From an uncultured Bulleidia sp. (GTDB taxonomy: Bacteria > Bacillota_I > Bacilli_A > Erysipelotrichales > Erysipelotrichaceae): DNA of 9,024 bases. Below, piece by piece: positions 1 through 6,681 of the stretch (position 1 is its first letter; each line of letters opens with the position of its first letter). The DNA lies in NCBI GenBank assembly GCA_934725105.1, contig CAKVBD010000052.1, positions 1 to 9,024 of the forward strand, in the 5' to 3' direction. The notes below the pieces were generated by a model. That model was not told the origin of the DNA and ran no database searches. It was given only the letters and a program-made list of their open reading frames with translations. The position numbers and the translations under genes are program-made.

Positions 1-6
1 AGTCGA

Positions 7-411
7 TTATCGCTTGCTGAACTGCGGAGCGCGACGAGCTGCTTTGAGACCGTACTTCTTTCTTTCCTTCATACGAGAATCACGTGTGAGGAATCCAGCC
101 TTCTTAAGAACTGGTCTGTAATCAGCACTAGCTTCAAGTAAAGCACGAGCGATACCGTGTCTCATTGCACCGGCCTGGCCTGTATAACCACCACCGTATA
201 CGTTGATCTTGATATCAAACTGATCTTTTGTCTCTGTAAGTACTAATGGAGCATTAACTTCCATACGAAGAGTAGCCTGTGGAAGGTATTCTTCTAATGT
301 ACGTCCATTGACTGTGATGTTACCTGTTCCCGGAGTCATAAAAACACGGGCAACAGACTTCTTTCTACGTCCTGTTCCGGCGTAGCTAACTGTCTTCTTC
401 TTTGTTGGCAT
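7..411 (-). CDS. rpsI: 30S ribosomal protein S9
   Basis: This is the small-subunit ribosomal protein uS9, which binds the 16S rRNA 3' domain; its C-terminal tail reaches toward the P-site tRNA. The 134-residue product has the usual family length (about 130). The S9 signature is clear at residues 73-91 (GGGYTGQAGAMRHGIARAL), preceded by the N-terminal GTGRRKKSVARV segment, and the protein ends in the expected basic tail RRAPQFSKR with the conserved terminal SKR. The ATG start has a strong TAAGGAGGAA ribosome binding site at 421-430 that overlaps the rplM stop codon, only 16 bases upstream, so the two genes are co-transcribed and probably translationally coupled. No terminator is visible because the window ends 6 bases past the stop. 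Confidence 0.98.
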   Translation of the reverse strand: MPTKKKTVSYAGTGRRKKSVARVFMTPGTGNITVNGRTLEEYLPQATLRMEVNAPLVLTETKDQFDIKINVYGGGYTGQAGAMRHGIARALLEASADYRPVLKKAGFLTRDSRMKERKKYGLKAARRAPQFSKR

Positions 412-427
412 TGTCTTTTATTCCTCC

Positions 428-862
428 TTACTTAACCTTGAGCTCAACTGGCTTCTGAGCTGCATGTGGGTGATCAGGTCCTTCATAAACAAATACATGC
501 TTACGTTGAACATCACCGAGCTTAGTATGAGGGAGCATACCCTTGATTGCCTTTTCTACCCATTCAACTGTGTACTGTTCACGCATAACCTTTGTGGATC
601 TAACACGTAAACCATTTGGCCACTGTGAATGTGAATAGTAGAATTTCTTGAAATCCTGGTCGCCTGTAATCTTAACCTTGTCAGCATTGATTACGATAAC
701 ATAGTCACCGCAGTCAACGTTAGGTGTGTAAGTTGGCTTGTGCTTACCTCTTAATACTGTAGCTACTTTTGTTGAAAGACGTCCGAGTGTAGCATCTGTA
801 GCATCAACTACATACCATGTACGGACAACTTCGCTTGGCTTTAACATCGTTGTTTGACGCAT
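428..862 (-). CDS. rplM: 50S ribosomal protein L13
   Basis: This is large-subunit protein uL13, an early assembly protein that binds 23S rRNA. The 144 residues match the family length. Visible hallmarks are the W-Y-V-V-D-A segment near residues 16-21, LGRLST-VA--LRGKHK at 26-42, the NVDCGDYVIVINA strand region at 48-60, and the L13 signature around KGMLPHTKLG at 107-116. I chose the first ATG (MRQTTM...) because an AAAGGAGAAA ribosome binding site lies at 871-880, about 11 bases upstream, and family members usually have this short N-terminal segment; the internal Met6 is the alternative. A structured L13-type leader RNA precedes the gene, so autogenous control is likely. It is followed directly by rpsI, its usual partner. 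Confidence 0.98.
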   Translation of the reverse strand: MRQTTMLKPSEVVRTWYVVDATDATLGRLSTKVATVLRGKHKPTYTPNVDCGDYVIVINADKVKITGDQDFKKFYYSHSQWPNGLRVRSTKVMREQYTVEWVEKAIKGMLPHTKLGDVQRKHVFVYEGPDHPHAAQKPVELKVK

Positions 863-890
863 AATCTTTTTTTCTCCTTTACTGAAAATG

Positions 891-962
891 TAACTTTACC
901 GGGGCTACATTTTTGGCATGGAGTGCCATGTTTGATTCTAGTAGTCCGAGGCTATAAAGTCA
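891..962 (-). ncRNA. L13-leader-type cis-regulatory RNA upstream of rplM
   Basis: Read on the minus strand, the spacer between truA and rplM folds into a compact structure. A closing helix of about 8 bp pairs 955-962 with 891-898 (ACUUUA with UAAAGU plus G-U and U-A pairs). An inner helix pairs CUAC (941-944) with GUAG (905-908), flanked by GG/CC pairs. An apical hairpin pairs UGGCA (924-928) with UGCCA (914-918) around a 5-base loop. The position directly 5' of rplM, the size and the nested layout match the Firmicutes L13 leader motif, thought to let excess L13 repress its own operon. The fold was worked out by eye. The 5' edge overlaps the truA stop codon at 960-962. The rplM ribosome binding site lies outside the structure, so the control mechanism is not obvious. 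Confidence 0.75.
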
Positions 963-963
963 A
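935..963 (-). promoter_or_regulatory. Possible sigma-A promoter inside the L13 leader
   Basis: On the minus strand a TTGACT hexamer (958-963) and a TAGAAT hexamer (935-940) are separated by exactly 17 bases, one mismatch each from the consensus TTGACA and TATAAT. The -35 overlaps the truA stop codon. Transcription would start near 928, inside the leader, producing an rplM-rpsI transcript lacking the 5' strands of the outer leader helices. The hexamers fall in sequence that is also constrained by the leader fold, so the match may be coincidental. Confidence 0.4.
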
Positions 964-2036
964 TCTTTTTTTTCTGTTTTTAAATAGTTTTTTGTGTGAT
1001 CGTATGGAACACATTCAAAATGTTCGATATTCCATGTTTTCATTTTAGAGATGATTTGATTCTTCACTTCTTCAATATACTTTTGATCACTCATATCATA
1101 GAGATAAATGCATACTTTTTCCTGTTCCACAACAAGACATCCCTTCATCTCTTGATTGTTTCTTGTACAGACTGCATAAGCATATGGGAATATTTTATCT
1201 CTCACTCTTTCTTCAATATCTTCGATATTCCATGCATCGTTGCAAAGTCTATCACCTCTCAGAAATTCTCGAATTTGAATATTCTCATTCAATGCAACCA
1301 TTTCAAAATAATCCACGTATTCCAACGTCAATCCATTTGCTGGGGCATTATGACGTTTCACTGAACGGTCCTTTGCTTCCAGCATTTCTTTCACATCCTC
1401 TATTGTTTTCTTTCCCCTGCCAACATCTAAGATAGCAGCAGACATCATTCTAACTTGATATCTCAGAAAACCTTTTCCAGTAAATGTCAAAGAAATCATA
1501 TTTCCATCTTTCTTACAAGACACATCATAAATAGAACGCACCTGAATAGGATATTCCACTAAAGATGAAGAATTAAATGAGGTAAAATCATGTGTTCCTC
1601 GAAACAATTGAATACATGCTTCCATTTTTTCTATATCTAATGGATACGGAAACTGGCATGCATACTCTCTAGAAAACACATCATACGGACCATTATTGAT
1701 TCTGTATGTATATGTTTTATAACGCACATTAAATCTTGCATGAAAGATAAGATCTTTTTCTTCAACACTTAAGATATGAATATCGTCTGGAAGAAATGCA
1801 TTGATTGCTCCCATCCATTTTCTCGCATTCATATTTCTATCACTGTCAAACATGAATACCTGTCCACGTGCATTTACACCAGCATCTGTTCTACCAGAAG
1901 CAGTAATTGTGATTTTTGTCTGTGCGATTTTTTCTAAAACTTTTTCTATCTGTTCCTGCACTGAAGTTCCACGTGTTTGAGACTGCCATCCTTCATAATG
2001 GTCCCCCACATAGGAAACAACACATTTATATCTCAT
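960..2036 (-). CDS. truA: tRNA pseudouridine(38-40) synthase TruA with C-terminal extension
   Basis: TruA converts uridines 38-40 in the anticodon stem-loop of many tRNAs to pseudouridine. The catalytic aspartate is D51 in GRTDAGVNARGQ. Other family marks are FHARF---YKTYTYRI at 98-113, GFLRYQVRMM at 189-198 and APANGLTL at 231-238. I start at the ATG at 2036 (MRYKCVVSYVGDHYEGWQ), which matches the family N-terminus. A longer reading up to 2084 adds 16 residues lying inside ecfT and is unlikely. This start overlaps the ecfT stop as ATGA, so translation is probably coupled; no strong ribosome binding site is seen. The protein is 358 residues, whereas the family is usually about 245: residues from about 246 on form an extra C-terminal segment of about 110 residues that I do not recognise. 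The usual histidine in the GVHA motif is N55. Confidence 0.95.
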   Translation of the reverse strand: MRYKCVVSYVGDHYEGWQSQTRGTSVQEQIEKVLEKIAQTKITITASGRTDAGVNARGQVFMFDSDRNMNARKWMGAINAFLPDDIHILSVEEKDLIFHARFNVRYKTYTYRINNGPYDVFSREYACQFPYPLDIEKMEACIQLFRGTHDFTSFNSSSLVEYPIQVRSIYDVSCKKDGNMISLTFTGKGFLRYQVRMMSAAILDVGRGKKTIEDVKEMLEAKDRSVKRHNAPANGLTLEYVDYFEMVALNENIQIREFLRGDRLCNDAWNIEDIEERVRDKIFPYAYAVCTRNNQEMKGCLVVEQEKVCIYLYDMSDQKYIEEVKNQIISKMKTWNIEHFECVPYDHTKNYLKTEKKD

Positions 2037-2833
2037 CGAAACCACGCAATCCAGATAATGACACCCATCAACACTGCGCAACAAGCCAATAAGAACCAGT
2101 CTTGTTTCTTCATTTCCAATTGCTTGTAGCGTGTCCTAGGTAAACCAGGTGCATATCCTCTTGCTTCCATCGCATTTGCAAGATCTTCTGCTCTTTGGAA
2201 TGCTGATACAAATAAAGGAACAATCAAAGAAAGAATTGCCATCACTCTTTCCATCAGCTTTCCTTCCTTCATATCCACACCTCTAGATTCCTGTGCTTTG
2301 ATAATACGTGCCGTTTCATCAATCAAATCCGGAATAAAACGCAATGCAATACTGATCAGCATCGCAATTTCATGAGATGGTAAACCAATCTTCTGAAAAG
2401 GACTCAATAAATCTTCAATACCCAATGTCATTTCCAATGGTTTTGTTGTAGCAGTCAGACATGTTGTAATCATAATCATCAAAAGAAGTCTTACCGCAAT
2501 ATATAATGTCTGAAAAACTGCATCTGAATACAATGACCAGCTGCCAATTGTAAACAATACTGTACCCGTCTTCAATACCAAAGCATTAATCACAAGCAGG
2601 AAGAAAAGCATAAACAACATTGGCTTCATAGCTTTCCAGATAAAAGAAACAGAAAGCTTTGACAATATGATAACAACAGATACACTCACAAATATCACAC
2701 CATAGCCAATCCATCCTGCAGGAAAAAAGATTGTAATCAGCAACAATAACATTGCCATGATCTTTGCACGAGGATCCAGCTTATGAATTGGTGAATCTAA
2801 AGGTAAGTAACGACCAAGTGTAAAATTACCCAT
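2033..2833 (-). CDS. ecfT: ECF transporter transmembrane protein EcfT
   Basis: EcfT is the membrane scaffold of energy-coupling factor transporters. It links the two ATPases to exchangeable substrate-binding S proteins for vitamins such as riboflavin, folate, thiamine or biotin, or for metals. The 266-residue protein has hydrophobic membrane spans near residues 26-58, 70-90, 106-128, 155-168, 196-212 and 246-264. It carries the two diagnostic cytoplasmic Arg-Gly motifs, SRG at 183-185 and ARG at 224-226, which contact the ATPases. The N-terminal pattern GRYLPLDSPIHKLDPRAK is typical. A strong AAAGGAGG ribosome binding site at about 2843-2850 lies inside the end of ecfA2, and only one base separates the ecfA2 TGA from this ATG. 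The stop overlaps the truA start as ATGA. Confidence 0.96.
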   Translation of the reverse strand: MGNFTLGRYLPLDSPIHKLDPRAKIMAMLLLLITIFFPAGWIGYGVIFVSVSVVIILSKLSVSFIWKAMKPMLFMLFFLLVINALVLKTGTVLFTIGSWSLYSDAVFQTLYIAVRLLLMIMITTCLTATTKPLEMTLGIEDLLSPFQKIGLPSHEIAMLISIALRFIPDLIDETARIIKAQESRGVDMKEGKLMERVMAILSLIVPLFVSAFQRAEDLANAMEARGYAPGLPRTRYKQLEMKKQDWFLLACCAVLMGVIIWIAWFR

Positions 2834-2834
2834 C

Positions 2835-3686
2835 TCACTTAACCTCCTTTGCGATATAATCTGCCAGCTCTTTCATATTCACAACACTCTCAGGAATATC
2901 AAAGCCTTTTTCATTCAACATTTCTTTCATGCGAACGATATAAGGCGGCAAAATATTCAATTCTCTGCACTTCTTTGGATCAGAGAAGAATTCACGCGCT
3001 GTACCATGAAGCTTTACTTGTCCCTTTTCTAGAACAACAACATCATCACAATACGTATACACATTCTCCATATCATGTGTAACCATCAATACTGTCTTGT
3101 GCATTTCTTTATTCAACTTAGAAAACAAAGCCATCATAGAAGCAGTACCCGCTGGATCCAAACCAGCTGTTGGTTCATCCAGAACAAGAACCTTAGGATC
3201 CATCGCAAGAATACCCGCAATCGCAACTCTTCTTTTCTGCCCACCAGATAATTCAAGAGGGCTCTTTTCAAAATAAGATTCATCCATCCCAACAAGTTTC
3301 AAAGCATCTTTTGCACGCTTCGTTGCTTCTTCTTCATTACATCCAAAATTCTTAGGTCCAAATGCAACGTCCTTAATAATTGTTTCCTCGAACAATTGAT
3401 ATTCAGGAAACTGGAAGACAAGTCCAACTTCACCTCTGAGTGCTTTTAATTTCTTCGCTTTTTCACCAGCTACAATATCACGATCTAAAATATGAACAAT
3501 TCCAGCATCTGGTAATAAAAGTGCATTCAAATGCTGCACTAAAGTACTCTTCCCAGAACCCGTCTGACCAATAATTGCGGTCATTTTCCCTTCTGTAATT
3601 TCTAGATTGATATTCCTTAATGCCTGGTATTCATATGGTGTACCAGCACTATACGTATGACTTACATTTTCGAACGCAATCGGCAT
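2835..3686 (-). CDS. ecfA2: ECF transporter ATP-binding protein EcfA2
   Basis: This is the second ATPase of the energy-coupling factor module; it pairs with EcfA1 to power vitamin uptake through EcfT. The ABC motifs are complete: Walker A GQTGSGKST at 40-48, Q-loop FQFPEYQLFE at 91-100, signature LSGGQ at 146-150, Walker B VLVLDEP at 166-172 with catalytic E171, D-loop AGLD at 174-177, and the switch histidine H204 in THD. The FQFPEYQLF form of the Q-loop, the 283-residue length and the opening MPIAFENVSHTYSAGTPYEYQALRNI are typical of EcfA2 rather than EcfA1. The start lies inside the end of ecfA1 (25-base overlap), with GGTGAA as a modest ribosome binding site, so coupled translation giving equal amounts of the two ATPases is likely. 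Confidence 0.96.
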   Translation of the reverse strand: MPIAFENVSHTYSAGTPYEYQALRNINLEITEGKMTAIIGQTGSGKSTLVQHLNALLLPDAGIVHILDRDIVAGEKAKKLKALRGEVGLVFQFPEYQLFEETIIKDVAFGPKNFGCNEEEATKRAKDALKLVGMDESYFEKSPLELSGGQKRRVAIAGILAMDPKVLVLDEPTAGLDPAGTASMMALFSKLNKEMHKTVLMVTHDMENVYTYCDDVVVLEKGQVKLHGTAREFFSDPKKCRELNILPPYIVRMKEMLNEKGFDIPESVVNMKELADYIAKEVK

Positions 3687-4489
3687 AGCTCATTCACCAT
3701 TCCTTCCATTGTGATACATCTATCTACAGTTACTCCTCTTTTCTTCAGCTCATCAGCTAATTTCAAAGAAAATGGAATATCCAGTTTCATTTCTTTTAAT
3801 TTCTTTTCCTGCTGGAAAACTTCTTGTGGAGTACCCGTTAAAACAACTTTTCCTTGATCTAATGCAACTACATAGTCAGAGCTAGCTACTTCATCAATAT
3901 CATGTGTAATTGATAAAATTGTCAAAGAACTTTCTTTATGCAATTTCATAATTACTTTCTTGATTTCATCTTTTCCATCTGGATCAAGCATACTTGTCGC
4001 TTCATCAAAGATCAAAAGCTTTGGTTTCATCGCTAAAACTCCAGCAATCGCAACACGCTGCTTCTGTCCGCCACTTAAATGCGTAGGTTCCTGATCCATA
4101 AAATCGCTCATCTTAACAAGCGCAGCATTTGTATCAATGATTTCATCCATCATAGATGGTTCAACACAATGATTTTCCAGTCCAAATGCAATATCATCAC
4201 GCACAGTCGCACCAATAAACTGATTATCTGGGTTTTGAAAAACAATGCCAATACGAGAACGAATCTTTGCCAGATTTTCATTGTTCAATGCAATACCGTC
4301 AATTGTAATCGTTCCACTTGCACTCTCAAGCAAACCCATGATCAATTTCGCAATTGTAGATTTACCGCTCCCATTATGCCCAACAATTGTTGTATAGCTA
4401 CCCTCTTCAACTGAAAAAGAGACGTTGTCAATCGTCTTTCCCTCTTCTTCATATGAAAAATTTAAATCTTTCACTTCTAGAATTGCCAT
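3662..4489 (-). CDS. ecfA1: ECF transporter ATP-binding protein EcfA1
   Basis: This is the first ATPase of the energy-coupling factor module. Its ABC motifs are intact: Walker A GHNGSGKST at 37-45, Q-loop FQNPDNQF at 84-91 (the form typical of EcfA1), signature LSGGQ at 138-142, Walker B LLIFDEAT at 158-165 with E163, D-loop SMLD at 166-169 and the switch histidine H196. The C-terminal stretch LDIPFSLKLADELKKRG near 237-252 fits the EcfA dimerisation tail. The 275-residue length is normal. The ribosome binding site AAGAGG sits just after the stop of the upstream HAD gene, with 11 bases between the genes, which places both on one transcript. No S component is encoded nearby, so this is a shared module serving several S proteins elsewhere in the genome. 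Confidence 0.96.
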   Translation of the reverse strand: MAILEVKDLNFSYEEEGKTIDNVSFSVEEGSYTTIVGHNGSGKSTIAKLIMGLLESASGTITIDGIALNNENLAKIRSRIGIVFQNPDNQFIGATVRDDIAFGLENHCVEPSMMDEIIDTNAALVKMSDFMDQEPTHLSGGQKQRVAIAGVLAMKPKLLIFDEATSMLDPDGKDEIKKVIMKLHKESSLTILSITHDIDEVASSDYVVALDQGKVVLTGTPQEVFQQEKKLKEMKLDIPFSLKLADELKKRGVTVDRCITMEGMVNELCRLRSKM

Positions 4490-4500
4490 ATACGCCTCTT

Positions 4501-5163
4501 TTATTGATTTAAGTTAACTAAAAGTTCAACTAAACTTCTAATGCGATCACACTTTGCATCGCGATGTAATCTCTTACGGTCAAGTAATACCGCATGGATT
4601 CCCGCATCACTTGCTTCCATAACATTTGTTTCAAGATCACAAGATACATATAATACTTCTTCATTCTTATAAGAAGTCATTTCAGATGCCTTTGCATAAA
4701 ATGCAGGAGATGGTTTACTTACACCAACATTCTCAGCACTCAATATTCCAAACGGATGAAGATTATTTCTTCTAGTAACGACATGAATATAATCTTCTGA
4801 ATGATTTGTAAGAATGTATACAGGTAATGTACATTTCGCAAAAAATTCTTTCACATCATCATGAATTGGAGCATACATCCAGAAATTCTGTAAAAGTGTA
4901 TGGATCTGTTTACGGTCTTTCTTCAAGTTGTAATTATCAATCGCAGATGTAATGATCTTGTCTTCCATTTCATCCATTGTCATGAAATTCTCACCTTGAG
5001 ATACAGCTTCTAAAGCTGTCAATTCTTCTTTATAAAATGCAACTACTTCTTCTTCTGTTTTAAAATTACTATTTTTAATAACTTCACTAATCAGTTCTGA
5101 ATAATCCTGGCCTTTTGCGGCTATCATTCCACTCGCAAAATCTAATATAATTGCTTTAATCAT
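4501..5163 (-). CDS. HAD-superfamily hydrolase-like protein
   Basis: The 220-residue protein has the haloacid dehalogenase (HAD) fold pattern with an alpha-helical cap at about residues 20-95. Motif I is LDFASGM: nucleophile candidate D8 is present, but the second aspartate expected two residues later is A10. Motif II is LTNHSED with T119, motif III is SKPSPAFYAKA with K150, and motif IV is VSCDLETN with D176 instead of the usual GD. The missing acid/base aspartate argues against ordinary phosphatase activity; the motif IV shape is closer to the SSN form of 2-haloacid dehalogenases. Substrate unknown. I start at the ATG at 5163 because GGAAGG lies 5 bases upstream; a GTG at 5169 would overlap that site. 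It is the first gene of the ECF-truA-rplM-rpsI unit and ends 11 bases before ecfA1. Confidence 0.8.
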   Translation of the reverse strand: MIKAIILDFASGMIAAKGQDYSELISEVIKNSNFKTEEEVVAFYKEELTALEAVSQGENFMTMDEMEDKIITSAIDNYNLKKDRKQIHTLLQNFWMYAPIHDDVKEFFAKCTLPVYILTNHSEDYIHVVTRRNNLHPFGILSAENVGVSKPSPAFYAKASEMTSYKNEEVLYVSCDLETNVMEASDAGIHAVLLDRKRLHRDAKCDRIRSLVELLVNLNQ

Positions 5164-5186
5164 AATCACCTTCCAAAAACTCGCAC

Positions 5187-5195
5187 ATTATACCA
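5187..5195 (-). promoter_or_regulatory. Extended -10 promoter for the HAD-ecf-truA operon
   Basis: On the minus strand the sequence TGGTATAAT combines a perfect TATAAT -10 (5187-5192) with an upstream TG (5194-5195), a typical extended -10. No convincing -35 is seen at the right distance, as is common for extended -10 promoters. Transcription would start near 5180, leaving a short leader with the GGAAGG ribosome binding site before the ATG at 5163. Confidence 0.65.
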
Positions 5196-5203
5196 TAATT
5201 ATG
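5194..5203. promoter_or_regulatory. Palindrome in the divergent promoter region, possible operator
   Basis: CATAATTATG is a perfect 10-bp palindrome. It lies between the two divergent -10 elements and overlaps the TG of the leftward extended -10, so a bound protein could affect both promoters. It is short and AT-rich, so chance is possible. Confidence 0.3.
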
Positions 5204-5216
5204 CCTTTTTCGATAG

Positions 5217-5222
5217 TATAAT
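5217..5222 (+). promoter_or_regulatory. -10 element of the fucosidase promoter
   Basis: A perfect TATAAT stands 41 bases before the fucosidase ATG, giving an expected start site near 5229 and a leader of about 35 bases carrying the GGAGG ribosome binding site at 5253-5257. No clear -35 hexamer lies 16-18 bases upstream, so expression may need an activator or be weak. Confidence 0.5.
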
Positions 5223-5263
5223 ATATCTAAGAAAAAAGAGTACATATTCAATGGAGGAACAAA

Positions 5264-6523
5264 ATGAATATCCAACAATTTCAACATGATCGATTCGGTT
5301 TATTTTTGCATTGGGGACTATATGCAATCCCAGCCAGAGGAGAATGGGTAAGAAATAATGAAGAAATGAAAGAAGAAGACTATATTCCATATGCCTCAGA
5401 ATTCAATCCAGATTTATTTGATCCAAAACAATGGGCAAAAGACGCAAAAGAAGCAGGTATGAAATACGCAGTCATGACCGCAAAGCATCATGATGGATAT
5501 TGTCTGTTCAATACGAAAACAACAACATGGAAATCGGATAGAGACTATATCAAAGAATTCTTAGAAGCTTTCCGCAATGAAGGATTAAAAGTAGGACTCT
5601 ATTATTCATTATTAGACTGGCATCACCCAGACTATCCACACTATCAAGACTTGCATCATCCAATGAGAAATCATCCTGAATGCTCCAATGAAAATAGAGA
5701 CTTTTCAAGATATCTAGACTACATGCATACACAAATCAAAGAATTGCTAACAGAATATGGAAAGCTAGATATTATGTGGTTTGATTTTTCCTATGGAAAT
5801 ATGAGAAAAGATACATGGGATGCCAATAAAATTGTTTCCATGGCAAGAGAATACCAGCCAGATATGATCATTGACAATCGCTTAGAAGGAGATGGCATTT
5901 ATCAAGGAACGATCAGAGAAGAACATCCAAGCTTTACAGCGGGTGACTTTACTTCTCCTGAACAAATGATCCCACCAACAGGCATTACAAATATCAAAGG
6001 TGATCCAATTCCTTGGGAAGCATGTCTAACAATGAATGAACATTGGGGATACTGTTCCAAAGATACAAATTATAAATCTGCAAAGCTCATCATCAGAACA
6101 CTCGTTGAATGCGTCAGCAAATCCGGCAATCTGATCTGTAATGTTGGACCAGATGCAAGAGGATGTTTCCCATCACAATCTAGAAAGATTCTTCATGAAA
6201 TTGGTGAATGGATGAAATACAATCAAGCTTCTATTTATGGATGCAGGAAATGCGATCTAGAAAAGCCAGAATGGGGAAGATATACACAAAAAGGAAATAC
6301 CATCTATGCACACGTATTAGATGAAAGTGTCTTTGATATTCCAGTACATATTCCAAAGGATAAAATCTTGAAAGTTAGAAGATTATCAGATGGCTCAGAA
6401 ATCAAGATTCAGACACCATGGAATGCTGAAAGCTATCCAGAATACACATTCTTAAACATCGATACATTAGCACACCAATGTCCAGATCCAATTGATACTG
6501 TTATTGAAATCACATTGAAATAA
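5264..6523 (+). CDS. Alpha-L-fucosidase, glycoside hydrolase family 29
   Basis: GH29 enzymes remove terminal alpha-linked L-fucose from glycans by a retaining mechanism. The 419-residue protein shows the family landmarks in order: RFGLFLHWGLYAIPARGEW at 10-28 (HW pair, fucose pocket), YAVMTAKHHDGYCLF at 68-82 (HHDG), GLYYSLLDWH at 111-120, DIMWFDFSYG at 169-178 with likely nucleophile D174, and GNLICNVGPDARG at 288-300. The acid/base residue varies in this family and I cannot assign it by eye; E252 is one candidate. There is no signal peptide or membrane span, so the enzyme is predicted to be cytoplasmic and to act on imported oligosaccharides. The ATG has a GGAGG site 6 bases upstream. The gene is monocistronic, divergent from the ECF operon, and followed by a terminator. 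No fucose catabolic genes are adjacent, so the exact substrate is open. Confidence 0.92.
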   Translation: MNIQQFQHDRFGLFLHWGLYAIPARGEWVRNNEEMKEEDYIPYASEFNPDLFDPKQWAKDAKEAGMKYAVMTAKHHDGYCLFNTKTTTWKSDRDYIKEFLEAFRNEGLKVGLYYSLLDWHHPDYPHYQDLHHPMRNHPECSNENRDFSRYLDYMHTQIKELLTEYGKLDIMWFDFSYGNMRKDTWDANKIVSMAREYQPDMIIDNRLEGDGIYQGTIREEHPSFTAGDFTSPEQMIPPTGITNIKGDPIPWEACLTMNEHWGYCSKDTNYKSAKLIIRTLVECVSKSGNLICNVGPDARGCFPSQSRKILHEIGEWMKYNQASIYGCRKCDLEKPEWGRYTQKGNTIYAHVLDESVFDIPVHIPKDKILKVRRLSDGSEIKIQTPWNAESYPEYTFLNIDTLAHQCPDPIDTVIEITLK

Positions 6524-6617
6524 AAAGATTATCCAAAATTGGTTGAGGTTTTGACATATTCCAAAATAACATGATGTTCATAAGGTCTTCATGAAAAATT
6601 GACGTTCAAATACTTTG
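6524..6617. other. Non-coding stretch between fucosidase and terminator
   Basis: About 94 bases with no gene on either strand: stop codons interrupt all frames. It probably forms the 3' untranslated region of the fucosidase transcript. Confidence 0.5.
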
Positions 6618-6643
6618 AGGTGCATTTTTATGCATCTTTTTTT
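6618..6643 (+). terminator. Intrinsic terminator downstream of the fucosidase gene
   Basis: AGGTGCAT (6618-6625) pairs with ATGCATCT (6630-6637) as an 8-bp stem with one G-U pair and a TTTT loop, followed by a run of seven T on the plus strand (6637-6643). It lies 95 bases after the fucosidase stop. Confidence 0.8.
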
Positions 6644-6681
6644 ATGATTGTATTAGTAATCATCATTTTACGGAAAGGATA

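Noticed and set aside
996..1435. Plus-strand open frames opposite truA
   Set aside because: They lie fully antisense to the well-supported truA gene, have no ribosome binding sites and no recognisable protein features.
2037..2084. Longer TruA start adding 16 residues
   Set aside because: The extra residues lie inside ecfT and do not resemble any TruA N-terminus, whereas the ATG at 2036 begins the conserved first strand.
4079..4414. Plus-strand 111-codon frame opposite ecfA1
   Set aside because: It is an antisense shadow of a conserved ABC ATPase gene; the product is a low-quality mix of His, Cys and Asn with no motif.
6544..6600. Promoter after the fucosidase based on TTGACA at 6552-6557
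   Set aside because: No acceptable -10 lies 16-18 bases downstream, and no gene follows on that strand before the terminator.
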